Assembly: GCA_023630585.1 (NCBI GenBank)
Contig: CM042546.1
Location: 16,962,810-17,026,809 of the forward strand
Origin: Cranoglanis bouderius
Lineage: Eukaryota; Chordata; Actinopteri; Siluriformes; Cranoglanididae
DNA length: 64,000 nt
Direction of reading: 5' to 3'
The notes beneath the pieces are model-generated. The model did no database searches, was not told the origin of the DNA, and was given only the letters and a program-made list of their open reading frames with translations. The position numbers and the translations under genes were made by a program. This document shows, piece after piece, positions 1-14,939 of this stretch. Numbering within the stretch: the first letter of the stretch is position 1; every line of letters starts with the position of its first letter.

Positions 1-10
1 GTGCACTCAC

Positions 11-158
11 CGTTGGGCTTTAGTGGAGGTCCCCAGGTCAGGTTTAGTGCATGTGGAGAAACGTAGGTAATGTTGGGTGCTGGCACTTCTTCTGGAGAAC
101 TCTCATCCGTTTGGGCCATGCTAGGGGCGCTGAGGGTGCAGCCACCTGTTGTGCATGC
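11..158 (-). CDS. ush2a: ush2a exon u: end of FN3-8 and start of FN3-9
   Basis: Begins ACTTGGCTLSAPSMAQTDE (paired Cys motif) and continues ITYVSPHALNLTWGPPLKPN. The acceptor is cctgcag and the donor gtgagt (consensus). Phase 0 in and phase 1 out; the gene continues beyond the left edge. Confidence 0.94.
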
Positions 159-452
159 CTGCAGGTCAAAGGTCAAAGGTGTAATGTGTTTGGGTCAAAT
201 ATTTAAAAAAATGTTCCAACATGAAACTTTTCATCTTTGGCTTAATTTTGTTACTAATATTTATAGAACAGAGTTCTGATAGTTACAATGGTGAAATATC
301 ACTAGATACATGATACATGACATCCACCTCTTAAGTACATTCCCATATGTACATGGTATGGCCAAAAGCATGTGGACACCTGACCATCACACCCACATGT
401 ACTTGTTGAACGTCCCATTCCAAAACCATGGGCATTAATATGCAGTTTTATA

Positions 453-546
<94 letters not shown>

Positions 547-3500
547 GTACTGTGGAAAAGTTTTAGGCACATGCAAAGAAATGCTGTAGAGCAAAGTTGC
601 CTTCAAAATAATTAAATTAAATGTGTCTACATAAAAAATAAGCAGTAAACAGACTTTCGCACTTGCTTCTTATTTTTCTTCATTGTGATTTTGTCTGAAA
701 AGTGTCTCTTACATAATATGCTTATAGAATCTTACAGAATCTGCTTTCTTTAATGACATACAAACATTTTTCTGTAACATTGAATTTTGTGCTAGAAAAC
801 TAATGTTTGGGAATCTAAAATGTTTTTTGCACTGACTTGATCATGTAGACGTCATAAAATAAAAAATCTATAACAAAGTTTGTACTAAAAAAAATAGGGT
901 GCCTAAAACTTTTGCACAGTACTGTATATATATATATATATATATACATCCTGTAAATAATTAAATTAATTCTGTAAATAATTTACATCCTGTAAATAAT
1001 TAAATTAATTATATTATATTAACTTTGATTACATTCCTCCCTAAAAAGGTAGGAGTAGGAATACTCACAGCAATTTGGAAAAGGTAGGTACTCCCAGGGA
1101 CAAGGTTTCGCAGTGTGCAATCCTCGAAGAGCTGAGAGTTGTTGTACACCACTATTGGTTCCTCACTAGGAACGGCCTGATACAGTGTGTAGAACTGCAG
1201 CTGCCCGTTCACCTCCAGCGGGGATGACCACCTGAGGAATATGCGGAAATGAAAAAAACAACAAAAAAAACACCCCAAACTGGCGTCATATAGCACTCAG
1301 TGGTGTCACAAAACAGTCAGGTGGTGTTACAGCACTTTGTTACTATAGTGTCACTAAGCAGTCAGTAGTGTCACTAATCTGTTAGTGTTATCACTGATTA
1401 GTTAGTGGTGTTTCTGTGAGGTCACTTGTGACATCGAGCAGCCATCGGTGTCACCAAGCAGTCGGTGGTGTCACTGCCCAGTTAGTCGGGTTACTGAGCA
1501 GTCAATAGTGTCACAGATTAGTCAGCGGTGTCACTGGGCAGTCAGTTGTGCCACTGGGCAGTCAGTGGTTTCACCAGGCAGTCAGTGGTGTCACTGGGCA
1601 GTCAGTGGTGTTACTGAGTTACTGGGCAGTCAGTGGTTGTTTCACTGAGCAGTCATGTCAACGAGCAGTTAGTTAGTTACTAGTGGTGTCACCACTAGTA
1701 TTAACACTAGTATTATTATTATTAAGAATTCAGGGTGTCACCATGCAGTCATTGGTGTCACAGAGAAGGCAGTAGTGCTGCTGAGCAGTCATTGGTGTCA
1801 CTGAGCAGTCAGTGGTACTATCAAGCAATCAGCAGTGTTACCAGGCAGTCAGGGGTGTAACCAATCACTGAGCACTCAGTAGTGCCATAGTGGAGGCAGT
1901 AGTGTCACTGAGCAGTCAGTGGTGCCACAGAGCAGTTAGTCATACCACTAAGCAATTAGCAGTGTTATCAAGCAGTCAAGCAGTCAGTGGTGTCACCAAG
2001 CAGTCACTGGCATCACTCAGCAGTCAGTAGTGTCACTGAGCAGTCAGTGGTATCCCCAATTAATCAGTGGCATCACCAAGTAGTCAGTGATGTTACTAAG
2101 GAGTCAATGGTGTCACGAGTGGCATCAATGAGCAGTCAGTGGTGTTACCAGACAGTGAGTGGTGGAAAGGTAGAGAGTCTGGTGGAGTGTGCGGAGCCCA
2201 GACAGCCTCTACTGCAATAACCCTGGCCAAGGATGCACAGACAAAAATAGGGAAGCGTCTGGTGGGTTAACGTTTCAGACTGCCACTTGACTTTCTCTGA
2301 GCTAAATTTAGAACAGAGGACACTGCTATCTGCTAGGAGATCCAAGAGACTGAGGGCAAGAGGAAAAAGAAGAAGAAAAAAGCACATGGGGGAAAGTTGT
2401 GAGAAAAGATAGTATCCGAAAAAATAAGGCAAGACAATTATGACTACAGATTTTTCTTGTTGCATTTTATTAGATAAACATTTGCATTTTGTTAAGAATT
2501 GTTATTTAATTTGCTGTCTAGTCAATGCAGGAAATATTTGGTGACATCTTTGCTTCAAGAATAGATGGTGTTCTGCTCAAAATAAAAAACTGTACAGGGG
2601 AAAAAGAGAAAAAAAAAACATTTCTGGTGTATTTATCATGATATCTTGATAAATACCTTCATAAATTTCTCCATGAGACAGATAAGGTCATCCTGTAACT
2701 ATATCGAGTGTATTTGCCCTGGTGCAATTCAACAGGAAATGAACTTTCCTTCTAAACTGTGAGACTTACTATAATATAGCACACAAAGTTGTGTACAGCC
2801 ATAATGTGAGTTTAGATGATGCATAGGGGACATTCAAGTTCTTTTTCAAGCACTGTGAAATTAGCACATGCCTCTCAAGGGTTTTTCAGTCTACCAGGAT
2901 CAAACACACCCGCAGGTAACCCTATTCATTATTGTGATTAATTTAGCTTCTGCATCAATTAAATTGCATTTTAAATGACAAATGACAATGGCTATTATGG
3001 TGCTCTATCACAAAATTGATAAATCAATTGTGCCTATGATTTATACTGCCTCCAAAAATATCAATAATAAAACAAAGGATTTTGTAAAGTAAATCAAATT
3101 ATCGCTATCTAAAATCAACAAAACATAGTTAGGCAGAGGTAATGAAATATCATATAGTGTGAAATATTAGAAATGATACAATGAAAAAGTGTTTCTAATT
3201 GTGTCCTGAGAGGAAGTGTGAGCCGGCATTCAGGGGACCGTTTCTGCTGATTCTGGTTTTGTGCATATCTTGCAGCCCAAGACCTTTCTCACAGGCAAAT
3301 CGCAACACAACAAAAGAGTATTGAACACATATGATCCTTCACCCTTTGCTATTACAATTCTGCTAACAAGGCAATACCTTCCAAAGGCACCGTATCCACA
3401 ATTAGACCCTGAGAGGAAAAAAGGGAGAGTGAGAGATATCATCTGTAATGTCAAATTACAGTGTGGATTCACTTTCTCGGGCTCTTCTCTTCCTCGATGT

Positions 3501-6500
3501 CCCATAAGTGCACCTTGTCCTATTCAAATTGGAATATTCCTTGGAAATGAAGCAATAACCATTCCCCTTCCTCCTTGGGAGATGAGAACAATAAATATGG
3601 CAAGCTTTTCTCCAAAGCACTGTTTTCATTATATAGTAGGACCATAACTAGGTTATGAATACCGGTGATGGGACAAATTGAGTCATATACATCTTTTTAA
3701 TAAATGGCATACCGACATCACAAGCTTCCTACCACCATTAATGCAGGGAAGGATGGAGAACAGTGAAAGCTTTCCCCCCTTCTTTCACAAGCGAGGGTAG
3801 AAATGAGGATAATTGGATGAGGACTGGTCTGAGAGGTTACTACATTAGAGAGAGCAGAGTTATATGGTGGATTGGAGAGGGAGGCGTGATTCAAGCCAGG
3901 AATTTGACTGTGTTCTCGAGGTGCCCTCTTGGATATGTATTCTCCTCTCGCCCTCGCCTTTCTCTGCCCTGTGATCGCTCAAGTAAAGTGCTGACATTTT
4001 CTTTCTGGAGGAAAAACGTAACTGTGTGCTACCGTCACCCCCACTAGCCCTTGCTCTAATGCTAAAAAACAAAGTGTACCTGAGATTGCCACCCTGTTGT
4101 GCCTCTATTCTTTGCTCTCGTGCTCTCTTTTCTTCCACGTGGTGTAGTGCCCTTACAGGCTAGTTCTTAAGTGATGCTGGAATGGAGGCTAAAGATGAAG
4201 CTCTAATGGCTTTCACACAGATTGCTAAAGGCCAAGGTGGAAGTGTAGCGAGAAAAAGCTTGCGGCTGTCGGACAAACTGTCCCTCCCTCTGTCCCTCTC
4301 TATCAACGCGCGGGTCAAGCACTGGAGAATACTGAGCATGCTAAACAGGAGGGGAGAAGGTCGTGCTCAGGGATTTTCATACAGTCCAATGACAGGCAGC
4401 TTGCCGTTACACCACTAAATCAAGGCTCTCGTTCCAACTCGGCTGGTCGAGGATGGCCAAAGACGACAAGGACAAGGAGCCGATGTGCTGAGTGACGGAC
4501 GGGCCACTTCGCACTTTATGATTATATGGAAAACACTCAGTTGATTAATGCGCCCGCCATGAGCTAGGACAACTCCTCAAACCTGACAAAATATGCTGGG
4601 AAAATAAGTTAATCTGACCCTTCTACCCTTTCCACCACCTCCTACCAGAAATAAGGCATTCATGAGGGGAAATGTATGCTTTGGAACACTGGGTGGCAAC
4701 TATTTTCAGGATTCTTTAACAAATTGATCAGAAAAGATTAATTTTTTTCTGTGCTTTAATCATACCATATTAATTGCTTCAAAACTATCCATCTCCTGTT
4801 AAGTAGAAATAAAAAAATTAATTGATATTCAGCTGTAAACTTGATATTATAACAAATATCAGCAGTCATGCAGCATCATTGGGCAAATCCAATGTTCTCA
4901 TGTCTAATCATACAATTATCATTTGAGGTTAACTGAGCAAAGGAAGCAGGGGATTGTGGGTAATAGCAGATCACCGTTTGCACTATATACATTATGCTGT
5001 ACTTTTCGTTAGCTATAGTTAGGTATAAAATCGAATATGAACATATGGGAAGTATGAAGATACTTCTCAAATAATGGCATACAAATAATGGCTGAAGAGC
5101 CTCCACAGGAACAATTTTAAACCCCAAAATGCATGGTTTAAATTTTTGCTCCTCATTTCTATCTATGGTATATTGGTGTTTGGACTCTAAGTGCCCTTTG
5201 TTGACACCGCCTCTTTTGCTATATAGGGGCGAAAGCTGAGAGCAAAACGTACTCAAATGTCCACCCTTCATTTTTTGGTGGTTTTCGTATGTCGCTTGGG
5301 TCGGGTATTATTATTATGCACCTAATATGAGTGAGTTTCCCAGCATGAGAACAAAAAGTATACAAAGTGTGCCATTCGAGACATTTGTTTGCCCTCCAAG
5401 ACATGCTCCTCTCTTCCTTTCTTCACACATCCCTCTGAGGTATTTAATCATAAATCGAAGGTGCTGAATAATAAGGTGAAGTGTTTGTCTTGTATCCCTC
5501 ATTAAATACCCCCTCTAATATGTATACAAGCAAAACACTGTATGCGAACACAAAACAGAAAATGTACAAACAGACACTAGCAGACTAGACTACCATTTGG
5601 CAGACACCCTTATCCAGAGCAGTCGAGGGTTAAGGGCCTTGCTCAAGGGCCCAGCAGTGGCAGCTTGGCAGTGCTGGGATTTGAACTCATGACTTTCCAA
5701 GCAGACGTCCAACGACTTCAGTCCTGAGCTACCACTGCCCGCTAGTAAGCTATATAGTTTAAAGACACAGAATAATAAATGCAATATAAAAATAGCAACT
5801 AGTTTCATCATTAAACAATTTAAAACAAGTGGCACCACAGTAACCCTTTGGTCACGCATTCACTTCAGCTTGCTCTTACATTGTTTTAGAATAAAGCTGT
5901 TGATCTACATTTGTGTGACATATTGTATAGCATAATTGCATTGTATAGTATGGAGTTTGTATATATGGAGATATATATACATGTGGCAGCAGCACTGTGC
6001 ATAAAATCATGCAGGTACTGTACAGGGCAAGAGCTTCAGTGTTCACATCAAACATGTGATCAGGGACTTTGACTGCAGCATCTTTGTTGGTTCATGATTT
6101 TTTTTATACACAGTTTACACAGAATGGTGTGAAAAAAAAACAAAAACACAGTGGCCCAAAATGCTTTGTTAATGACAGAAGTGAAAATAGAATGGCAAGA
6201 CTTGTTCAAGGTGACACTATTTACAACCGAGGTGTGCAGAAAAGCATCTCAGAACACACATCGCTGTTGAACCTTGAGGCAGATGGGCTACGGCAGCAAA
6301 AGACCACATCAGATTCTATTCCTATCAGTCATGAACAGGAATCTGAGGCTACAGTGGGCAGAGGTGGTCTAGGTTCTGTGAGCTGAATACAGATCTGTCG
6401 CCTTGAGGCATATGAGGCCCATGTTGTGTGTATCAAGCACCTACCGGAGGTTTATGCTGTGAGCATCCAGGACAGTAAGGACAGGTGGCTCCATGTGCGA

Positions 6501-9500
6501 TGGTGGGAGCTGACCGGTGAAAAGTGTGACCACAGAGCTGTTAGTACAGCCTGCTTCAGTGCAGGTGCTCAGCAGAAGCGCGTGTGGAGTGTACACACCT
6601 AGACCTAAACGAGTACACAAACACACAAAACACAGTATTCAAATAAATCAGACAAAAGAGTGATTAAAATATCAAGCAATTTAAATTGGAGTAGATCTCT
6701 TGCTGCATCATAAACTGAGCCATTGTTGTGACCTAGCCACACACACACACACACACACAGGCTCATTTGTTAAGCATGTGCACTGGGAGGCTGAAGTTCT
6801 CAAACACAGACTGTGCTTACTGGACAGGAAGGAGGCTCTCTCCTTGAATCACTTGAAAGCAGTTTTACTGTCACAGACCGAGACAGAAAAAAAGGGAGGG
6901 AATCCAAAATCACAGCAGGAGCAGGCACGGAAGCTGAGCTAAGATATCCTGAAAGAAATTGGAATCTCCGGGTATTGAGTACAGCACGCTTGCATGCTAG
7001 TGAACAGGGAGTGGAAAGCGTAGCGATGCAGCGCTCTATAGCTTCTTATCATATTACACATCCACCTTCACCATGACCCGCAATGAATGAAATACCTCAT
7101 AGAGAAGATTGAATATCTATCTACACAACGCACCTTATGGAAGAAATAAAAAAATCCCTTCAAAGTATCCCACGCGCTTTGTACTTGAGCTTCTAGTTGT
7201 AATACAAAGTGTCAGCCACATCTTTATCTATACAAGACAACACAGTTCCTTACAGTGATCAGAGATGATGCCAGAGATTGTTATGGGACACAGAAAATGT
7301 AACGTTTCAGTGCCTTCAAATCCTTCTCACTGAGAAAGAAAATGTGTACTAGTGTGCTTAGGGTTGTCTAACTAGTTGTAGATGCGCTCAAAGACGTCTC
7401 AAGGGACGTCTTTTGTGACATATTTGCATGCAATCTGCAACTTAGCGAGGTGAAAGGAAGCAAAGCATCTGAGAAAAAAAATGGATCAACGTCGCTAACT
7501 AGAGATGTGTTACATGAAATTATATCCTCGCGCATGGACACCCCAACGATTACTGTCAGGCAAGCTATAATTTTCAATCTGGCCGAGGAATGAAGACCTT
7601 TATTCTCATTGATTTGTTGCAGGAGACCCATTGGCCATTACTTTTTAATGACAAACACATTATTTCAAACCCACATCTTTCTAAATGGATGCCTTTTCTG
7701 AATGAGGACATGATGAAAAGAAATTGTTTCTACACACAATCCTACAACTGATTGTTTACGTTCATGGGTTTTAATTGAATACAACCCAATGTTTCCCAGT
7801 CAACAATTACTGTGCATATCTCCGACTGTATTACTTCACCCGCGTTTATGCTAAAGCCAGCGGATAGAGCTGAGGGAATAATAGGCTGACATTTTGAATG
7901 ATTCATCTCAGAGTGAATATACCTGTCCTGGGTGTAAATTGGTCTTTTGGGGCTACCCCATCTTATAGCCATGGCTCTCACCCTGGGGTCAACCTACAGC
8001 AGGAGCTGAGCCTTTTAATAAAACATTGTGCAATGTTCACACATTATTGCCAACAGCAGAGGTTGATGGAGGGTGCTGGAAGCCTGGCTAGCAGGAGCAC
8101 ACTGGGAGCAGGGAAATAAAAAAGCCCAACAAAAACAATAGCCGCCTGGTGGCCCTTGTCTTTTCCACCGAAATGAAATATAGTAATAGAACACTGCCTC
8201 CTCAGAAGTGAACAGAGACTTGCCTTGTCAGAGGTTTTGATTAAATAAAAGAGAATGCTGACAGCCATTTCCACAATTCAGTTACGTCCCCAGATGCCTC
8301 TAAGTAACATAGCTGTCGAGTTCGTGTGTGTCTCTTCATTTGCTCTACTAAATCCCACAATATCTTGTCTTTTTGTCTCAGAATGTGATTTAGGGTTATG
8401 GTAATACAGTATGTGTTGGATCTTTCGCTAGACACTGCAAGAATGGAGCAGCTTGTAATGGGGCCAGTCATAGAATAAGAGGAGAAATCAATGGTCAAAT
8501 TTTTAGTGACAGTGTTTCCAGACAATTTACAGCCATTAACTCAAATTTATTTCATGCTTGTATGTTTCCTTTCTGGTTTTTCAGCAAACTAACACCGGTC
8601 ATAATGGTGCCTTAACCAATACTGAACACAAATCAAAATGGGTCAAACTGTACAGCTACAGCAGCCACTTTTCATACTCTACTTTTGTCTAAAGGGATTA
8701 CTTCTTGTGACTTTTATATATGTTTACCAAATGTAACCTTTTGGGGGAAAATACAAGAAAAAAAGCATCATAAAATGATCACATGAAAAATACAAGGAAT
8801 TAAAAAATAATAATAAATCCAATGCTGCTCAGAGAATAATCAAGAAGCAGTTCTAAAGGCAAAACATAGGCATAAAAGTTAGTAAAGAATTTTCTATATA
8901 TCTGCATAAATGACCTAAAACATCATCAGATTTTCGCACAAGTCCTAAAAGTAGACAAAGCCATCCCAATTAACCTTTCTCACCTTGGCTAATGTTAATG
9001 TTCATGAGTCCACCATCAGGAGAACACTGAACAACAATGGTGTGCATGGCAGGGTTGTAAGGAGAAAGCCACTGCTCTCCAAAAAGAACATTGCTGCCCG
9101 TCTGCAGTTTGCTAAAGATCATGTGGACAAGCCAGAAGACTATTGGAAAAATGTCTTGTGGACGGATGAGACCCAAATAGAGCTTTTTTGCTTAAATGAG
9201 AAGCCTTATGTTTGGAGAAAGGAAAACACTGCATTCCAGCATAAGAACTTTATCCCATCTGTGAAACAATGAATTCTGAATTATACCAGCAAATTCTAAA
9301 GGAAAATATCTGTCTATGAACTGGATCTGAAGTCATGCAGCAAGACAATGACCCTAAGCACACAAGTCATTCTACCAAAGAATGGTTAAAGAAGAATATA
9401 GTTAATGTTCTGGAATGGCCAAGTCAAAGTCCTGACCTTAATCCAATAGAAATGTTGTGGAAGGACCTGAAGCAAGCAGTTCATTTGAGGAAACCCACCA

Positions 9501-12500
9501 ACATCCCAGAGTTGAAGTTGTTCTGTACTGAGGAATATTTAGTTGCAGTTATTGCTGCACAAGGGGGTCACACCAGATACTGAAAGCAAAGGTTCACATA
9601 CTTTTGCCACTTACAGATATGTAATATTGGATTATTTTCCTCAATAAATAAATGACCAAGTATAATATTTTTGTCTCATTTGTTTAACTGGATTCTCTTT
9701 ATCTACTTTGAGGACTTGTGTGAAAATCTGATGAGGTTCTTGATCATATTTATGCAGAAATATAGAAAATTCTAAAGGGTTCACAAACTTTCCAGGACCA
9801 CTGTATACAGTGAGGATAAAAAGTATTTGATCCCCTGCTGATTTTGTACGTTTGCCCACTGACAAAGAAATGATCAGTCTATAATTTTAATGGTAGGTGT
9901 ATTTTAACAGTGAGAGACAGAATAACAACAAAAAAATCCAGAAAAACGCATTTCAAAAAAGTTATAAATTGATTTGCATTTTAATGAGTGAAATAAGTAT
10001 TTGATCCCCTATCAATCAGCAAGATTTCTGGCTCCCATGTGTCTTTTACACAGGTAACGAGCTGAGATTAGGAGCACTCCCTTTAAGAGAGTGCTCCTAA
10101 TCTCAGCTCGTTACCTGTGTAAAAGACACCTGTCCACAGAAGCAATCAATCAATCAGATTTCAAACTCTCCACCATGGCCAAGACCAAAGAGCTGTCCAA
10201 GGAGGTCAGGGACAAGATTGTAGACCTACACAAGGCTGGAATGGGCTACAAGACCATCGCCAAGCAGCTTGGTGAGAAGGTGACAACAGTTGGTGCGATT
10301 ATTCGCAAATGGAAGAAACACAAAATAATTGTCAGTCTCCCTCGGTCTGGGGCTCCATGTAAGATCTCACCTCGTGGAGTTTCAATGATCATGAGAACGG
10401 TGAGGAATCAGCCCAGAACTACACGGGAGGATCTTGTTAATGATCTCAAGGCAGCTGGGACCATAGTCACCAAGAAAACAATTGGTAACACACTACGCCG
10501 TGAAGGACTGAAATCCTGCAGCGCCCGCAAGGTCCCCCTGCTCAAGAAAGCACATGTACAGGCCCGTCTGAAGTTTGTCTGAATGATTCAGAGGAGAACT
10601 GGGTGAAAGTGTTGTGGTCAGATGAGACCAAAATCGAGCTCTTTGACATCAACTCAACTCGCCGTGTTTGGAGGAGGAGGAATGCTGCCTATGACCCCAA
10701 GAACACTATCCCCACCGTCAAACATGGAGGTGGGAACATTAGGCTTTGGGGGTGTTTTTCTGTTAAGGGGACAGGACAACTGCACCGAAGTCAAAGGAAC
10801 CGTCAAATCTTGGGTGAGAACCTCCTTCCCTCAGCCAGGGCATTGAAAATGGGTCGTGGATGGGTATTCCAGCATGACAGTGACCCAAAACACACAGCCA
10901 AGGCAACAAAGGAGTGGCTCAAGAAGAAGCACATTAAGGTCTAAAATCTGTGGAGTTGCCAAATGTCAGCCTCGAGACCTTAATGACTTGGAGAGGATCT
11001 GCAAAGAGGAGTGGGACAAAATCCCTTCTGAGATGTGTGCAAACCTGGTGGCCAACTACAAGAAACGTCTGACCTCTGTGATTGCCAACAAGGGTTTTGC
11101 CACCAAGTACTAAGTCGAAGGGGTCAAATACTTATTTCACTCATTAAAATGCAAATCAATTTGGAGCCCCAGACCGAGGGAGACTGACAGTTATTTTGTG
11201 TTTCTTCCATTTGCGAATAATCGCACCAACTGTTGTCACCTTCTCACCAAGCTGCTTGGCGATGGTCTTGTAGCCCATTCCAGCCTTTTGTAGGTCTACA
11301 ATCTTGTCCCTGACATCCTTGGACAGCTCTTTGGTCTTGGCCATGGTGGAGAGTTTGGAATCTGATTGATTGATCGCTTCTGTGGACAGGTGTCTTTTAC
11401 ACAGGTAACGAGCTGAGATTAGGAGCACACTCTTAAAGGGAGTGCTCCTAATCTCAGCTCGTTACCTGTGTAAAAGACACATGGGAGCCAGAAATCTTGC
11501 TGATTGATAGGGGGTCAAATACTTATTTCCCTGATTAAAATGCAAATCAATTTATAACTTTTTTGAAATGCGTTTTTCTGGATTTTTTTGTTGTTATTCT
11601 GTCTCTCACTGTTAAAATACACCTACCATTAAAATTATAGACTGATCATTTCTTTGTCAGTGGGCAAACGTACAAAATCAGCAGGGAATCAAATACCCCC
11701 CCCCCACTGCAAGTGCTATTTATGCTATTCACTACAGGCCATATTCAGAGTGCAAAAGTCTAAAATGTCAATATTCACATGAGGAAGGTTACTCATATTC
11801 AGAGACGGGTTACATAGGTCCTTTTTTCTAAGTCGATTTTCTGGGTGTGCCATTCAGATTATGCAAATTAACATGTATGTAGTTCACACCTCCAAGGTTG
11901 CCAGGTTTTTGTAGTGTGAAAAATGAAACAGCTTTTTTTTTTTGCTGTCAATTTAAAAATGAAAAATAAATAAGACTAATGGTCATAAAGACACCCAGAA
12001 TATACAACGCTAAAATACAGAACCCTAAATGTGTTGTTTCTAGATATTAAATGACTTTGTTTTCTTTATTTTGTCTTAACGGTATGAAAACTTTAGCATT
12101 CGACTATATACAGGTAATCTGTGGATACGTTTTGTTTTTCCTAATATGCTCTCCTAATATGGATTTTCCCCCAAAAATTAATAAATAAAATAATAAACAT
12201 GGGGTTTAGAAATATAAATTGTTGAATATCCATGCAGTGGTAGAAAGTAGCCTTATAGGAAAAGTGTTGGATTTAAAATGTTAATAAAATAAAAATAACA
12301 ACCATCATTAAAAAAATTGCTTTATGTTGCTGCACACAAATAAGATTGGAGGCTGTCTACATCTGTAATGGTAAAAACATAACAAAACAAAAACCTGCTT
12401 CAAGTGGAAGCTTGTTTCCTCTGCTTTTTATTATGGTTAAACAGCATGCAAAGAAACTTCCCTTGGGTACAGAAAAGCAGCTCTCTCTTTCAAATGCTAA

Positions 12501-14939
12501 TCCAGCTCTACTTATTGTGTTCTTTCTGTATTCAAGCTCCTCTGAGTAAACACAAGTGTAAGGGACAAATGTTTGCAGGTACACATGTAAAAAAGACCAA
12601 AAAAAAAAAAAACCTCATTCACTTTATTAAGTGTATTTACATTGGAATGAAGACATCAAGGTCAGAGATAAAGGTCACATACAGTGACAGTATGTACACT
12701 GTAGTAAACACTCATTCTGAACTGAAAGAGAATACAGTTTATAATTGCACTGCTCACACAGCCATTTTTTCTTACCGGTGATGTTGAAGGCTGTGTCATT
12801 GCCTTGGTAGATGGCTGTGTGGTCCTTGTAGAGAGTGTAGTGTGTGATGACGCCATTGGGTTGTTGAGGAGGATCCCAGTACACAGAGAGAGAGTCCGGG
12901 TGTGGAACTGCACGAGGAGGAAGAACCTCCTCAGGAGCTGTGAAAGGATTGATATGAAGTTATTACATTGCTGCTAAAACAGGTAAGAATGAGCTTTCTG
13001 TGTGAGATGCACTATATGGCCAAAACTATGTGGACACCTGATGATCACACCCACATGTGGGCCTTCTCCTTCCAACTGCTGGCACAGAGATGGAAGCAAA
13101 TAATTGTATAGAATATCTTTATATGCTGAAACCTTTACTGGAACTAAGAGGCCTGAAAATGTTCCAGTATGATAATGTGCACAAAGCCATGTCTATGAAG
13201 ACATGGTTTGCCAAGGTTGGAGAGGAACGCCGGTAGCAGCCCCCGTGGCCTCCTCACCCGACATCAGTGGCTGACCTCACTAACGCTCTTGTGGCTGAAC
13301 GAGCACAAATACCACCAGCCACACTCCAAAATCCAGTGGAAAGCTTTCGCAGAAGAATTATTATAACAGCAAGGGTGGGACTGTAAGTCTGGAATGGGAT
13401 GTTCAACGAGGACATATGGCTGTGATGATCAAGGGTACACGTACGTCAAAATCCCACTAAATTCAATTATTTTAAAAATAAATTTTATGAATGTTTTCTA
13501 CATCTAAATGTGTGCAATTTTGAGAAAATAATACTGAGTGTTGAAAAATCTGTTACCTCATTTTTCCTGCACTTTCATATTTTCATTCATAAATTTTAAA
13601 CTGTAGAAGAATCTAGTGATGTAGAAAAACTCTAGCTACAAAAAGAGTCGGATTTCACAGGACCCTGACCTTTCATAGCACATTATCTGATAATGGCTCC
13701 TGCATTTTGTGTGTTAGTTCAGTCTGACAGACTACCTATACACAGGATAAATTAAACAAAACACATTTATAGCATGGATAAGTTAGTCAGAGCGTTTCTA
13801 AAGCGTCTTCTCTATCAAGCCAGAACAATGTGTACATTTCTGTAGTGCCTAATCGATACAGTCATTTGAGTTTTTTGTAATCAAGTCCACATCAGATTGA
13901 TTTTTTTTTTTTCACTCAACAATGACCCCTAATGCCATACTATCCTTTAAATAAGGCAATTTAACCCAACTTGGATTAATGCATGACCTGGAAAACATGC
14001 CCACATTTTTCACTCTCCTGCCAAAAAAAAAAAAGAAAAAAAAAAAAAAAGAGAGAGACACTTCAAACTACCGGGCAGAACAGAGATACGTATTTGCAAA
14101 ACGGTTCTCAGACAGAGAAAATAATTGCCGCTGACAATTAATCTGTCTTTATTCCTGCTGTTTCATGTAGGAGAGAGAGACTCCGTCAGTGGACATGACA
14201 CTTGTTCTCTTCGGTCTACGGAAAAAGTGTCTTTGTCTTGCCCGGTGAGTTAGACAGGCGCGTGGGTAATAAAGAATGAGTGTGGAAGAGTTGAAAGAGA
14301 GATGGGAAGACTCGGCGTCGTTTTGGCGCAGCATGAGAACACCCTCGTCTGACTGTGAAAGCGTGGAAATGGGCTTCGCTTTGCATTTCATACTTCTGAC
14401 CGTAGAATCAATTCTTTTTTACTTCTCCGACAGAGTAAAATGAAGAAAGCTTGCATTAATCTTGCAGATGCCTCGCATTACTGACAAGGCTCTCACACGA
14501 ACAAAGTAACAGCAATTAAAAAGGCCATTCATCTGCATTACAGCTATTAAAGATGCATGTCATTTAAAAGAGGGGGAAGGAGGTGGAGTTATTTCACTCA
14601 TGCTTTAGCCTCCACCAGTACAAAATCCACCTACTCCGAACTAGGGATAGAAGAAATGATGAGAGAAAATTTAAAAAAATAAAATAAAAAATCAAACAAA
14701 ACATTAGTGGCTGGCAGTGAACGTCGTCATCAAGATTGTTTTTTATTATTCATGATAATGTAGAGGTGTAAAAGGCAGGAGTTTACCCTCTTGTGGTGTG
14801 GTGAGGCTGGTGGCACGCAGGCTTTCTTCACAGCCGGCCTGAGTGCATGCCGTTAGGGTAATATCGTAGCTGCTAAAAGGAGCCAGGCCACTTAATGTTC
14901 CTGGAAAAGGAGGGAGAAGAAAAGGCAGAGAGAGAAAGT

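Larger units (their letters stand above)
9808..11709 (+). mobile_element. snap-back Tc1 element with duplicated inverted left arm
   Basis: Starts cagtgaggataaaaagtatt after TA. The left arm (9808-10356) reappears inverted at 11160-11709, replacing the normal right end and part of the 3' end. In between lies a broken transposase beginning MAKTKELSKEVRDKIVDL. It carries VLWSDETKIELFD and HDSDPKHTAKAT, but the segment with the catalytic Glu is deleted. Each arm contains a 91-bp near-perfect hairpin (10039-10129 and 11390-11480). Confidence 0.9.

Noticed and set aside
3230..4418. Cluster of 60-130 residue ORFs
   Set aside because: No domain pattern, no splice-site support, both strands equally open; expected by chance in intronic DNA.
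6441..6626. Start codon at the right end of the exon s ORF
   Set aside because: The Met lies in intron sequence before the acceptor; the exon is internal.
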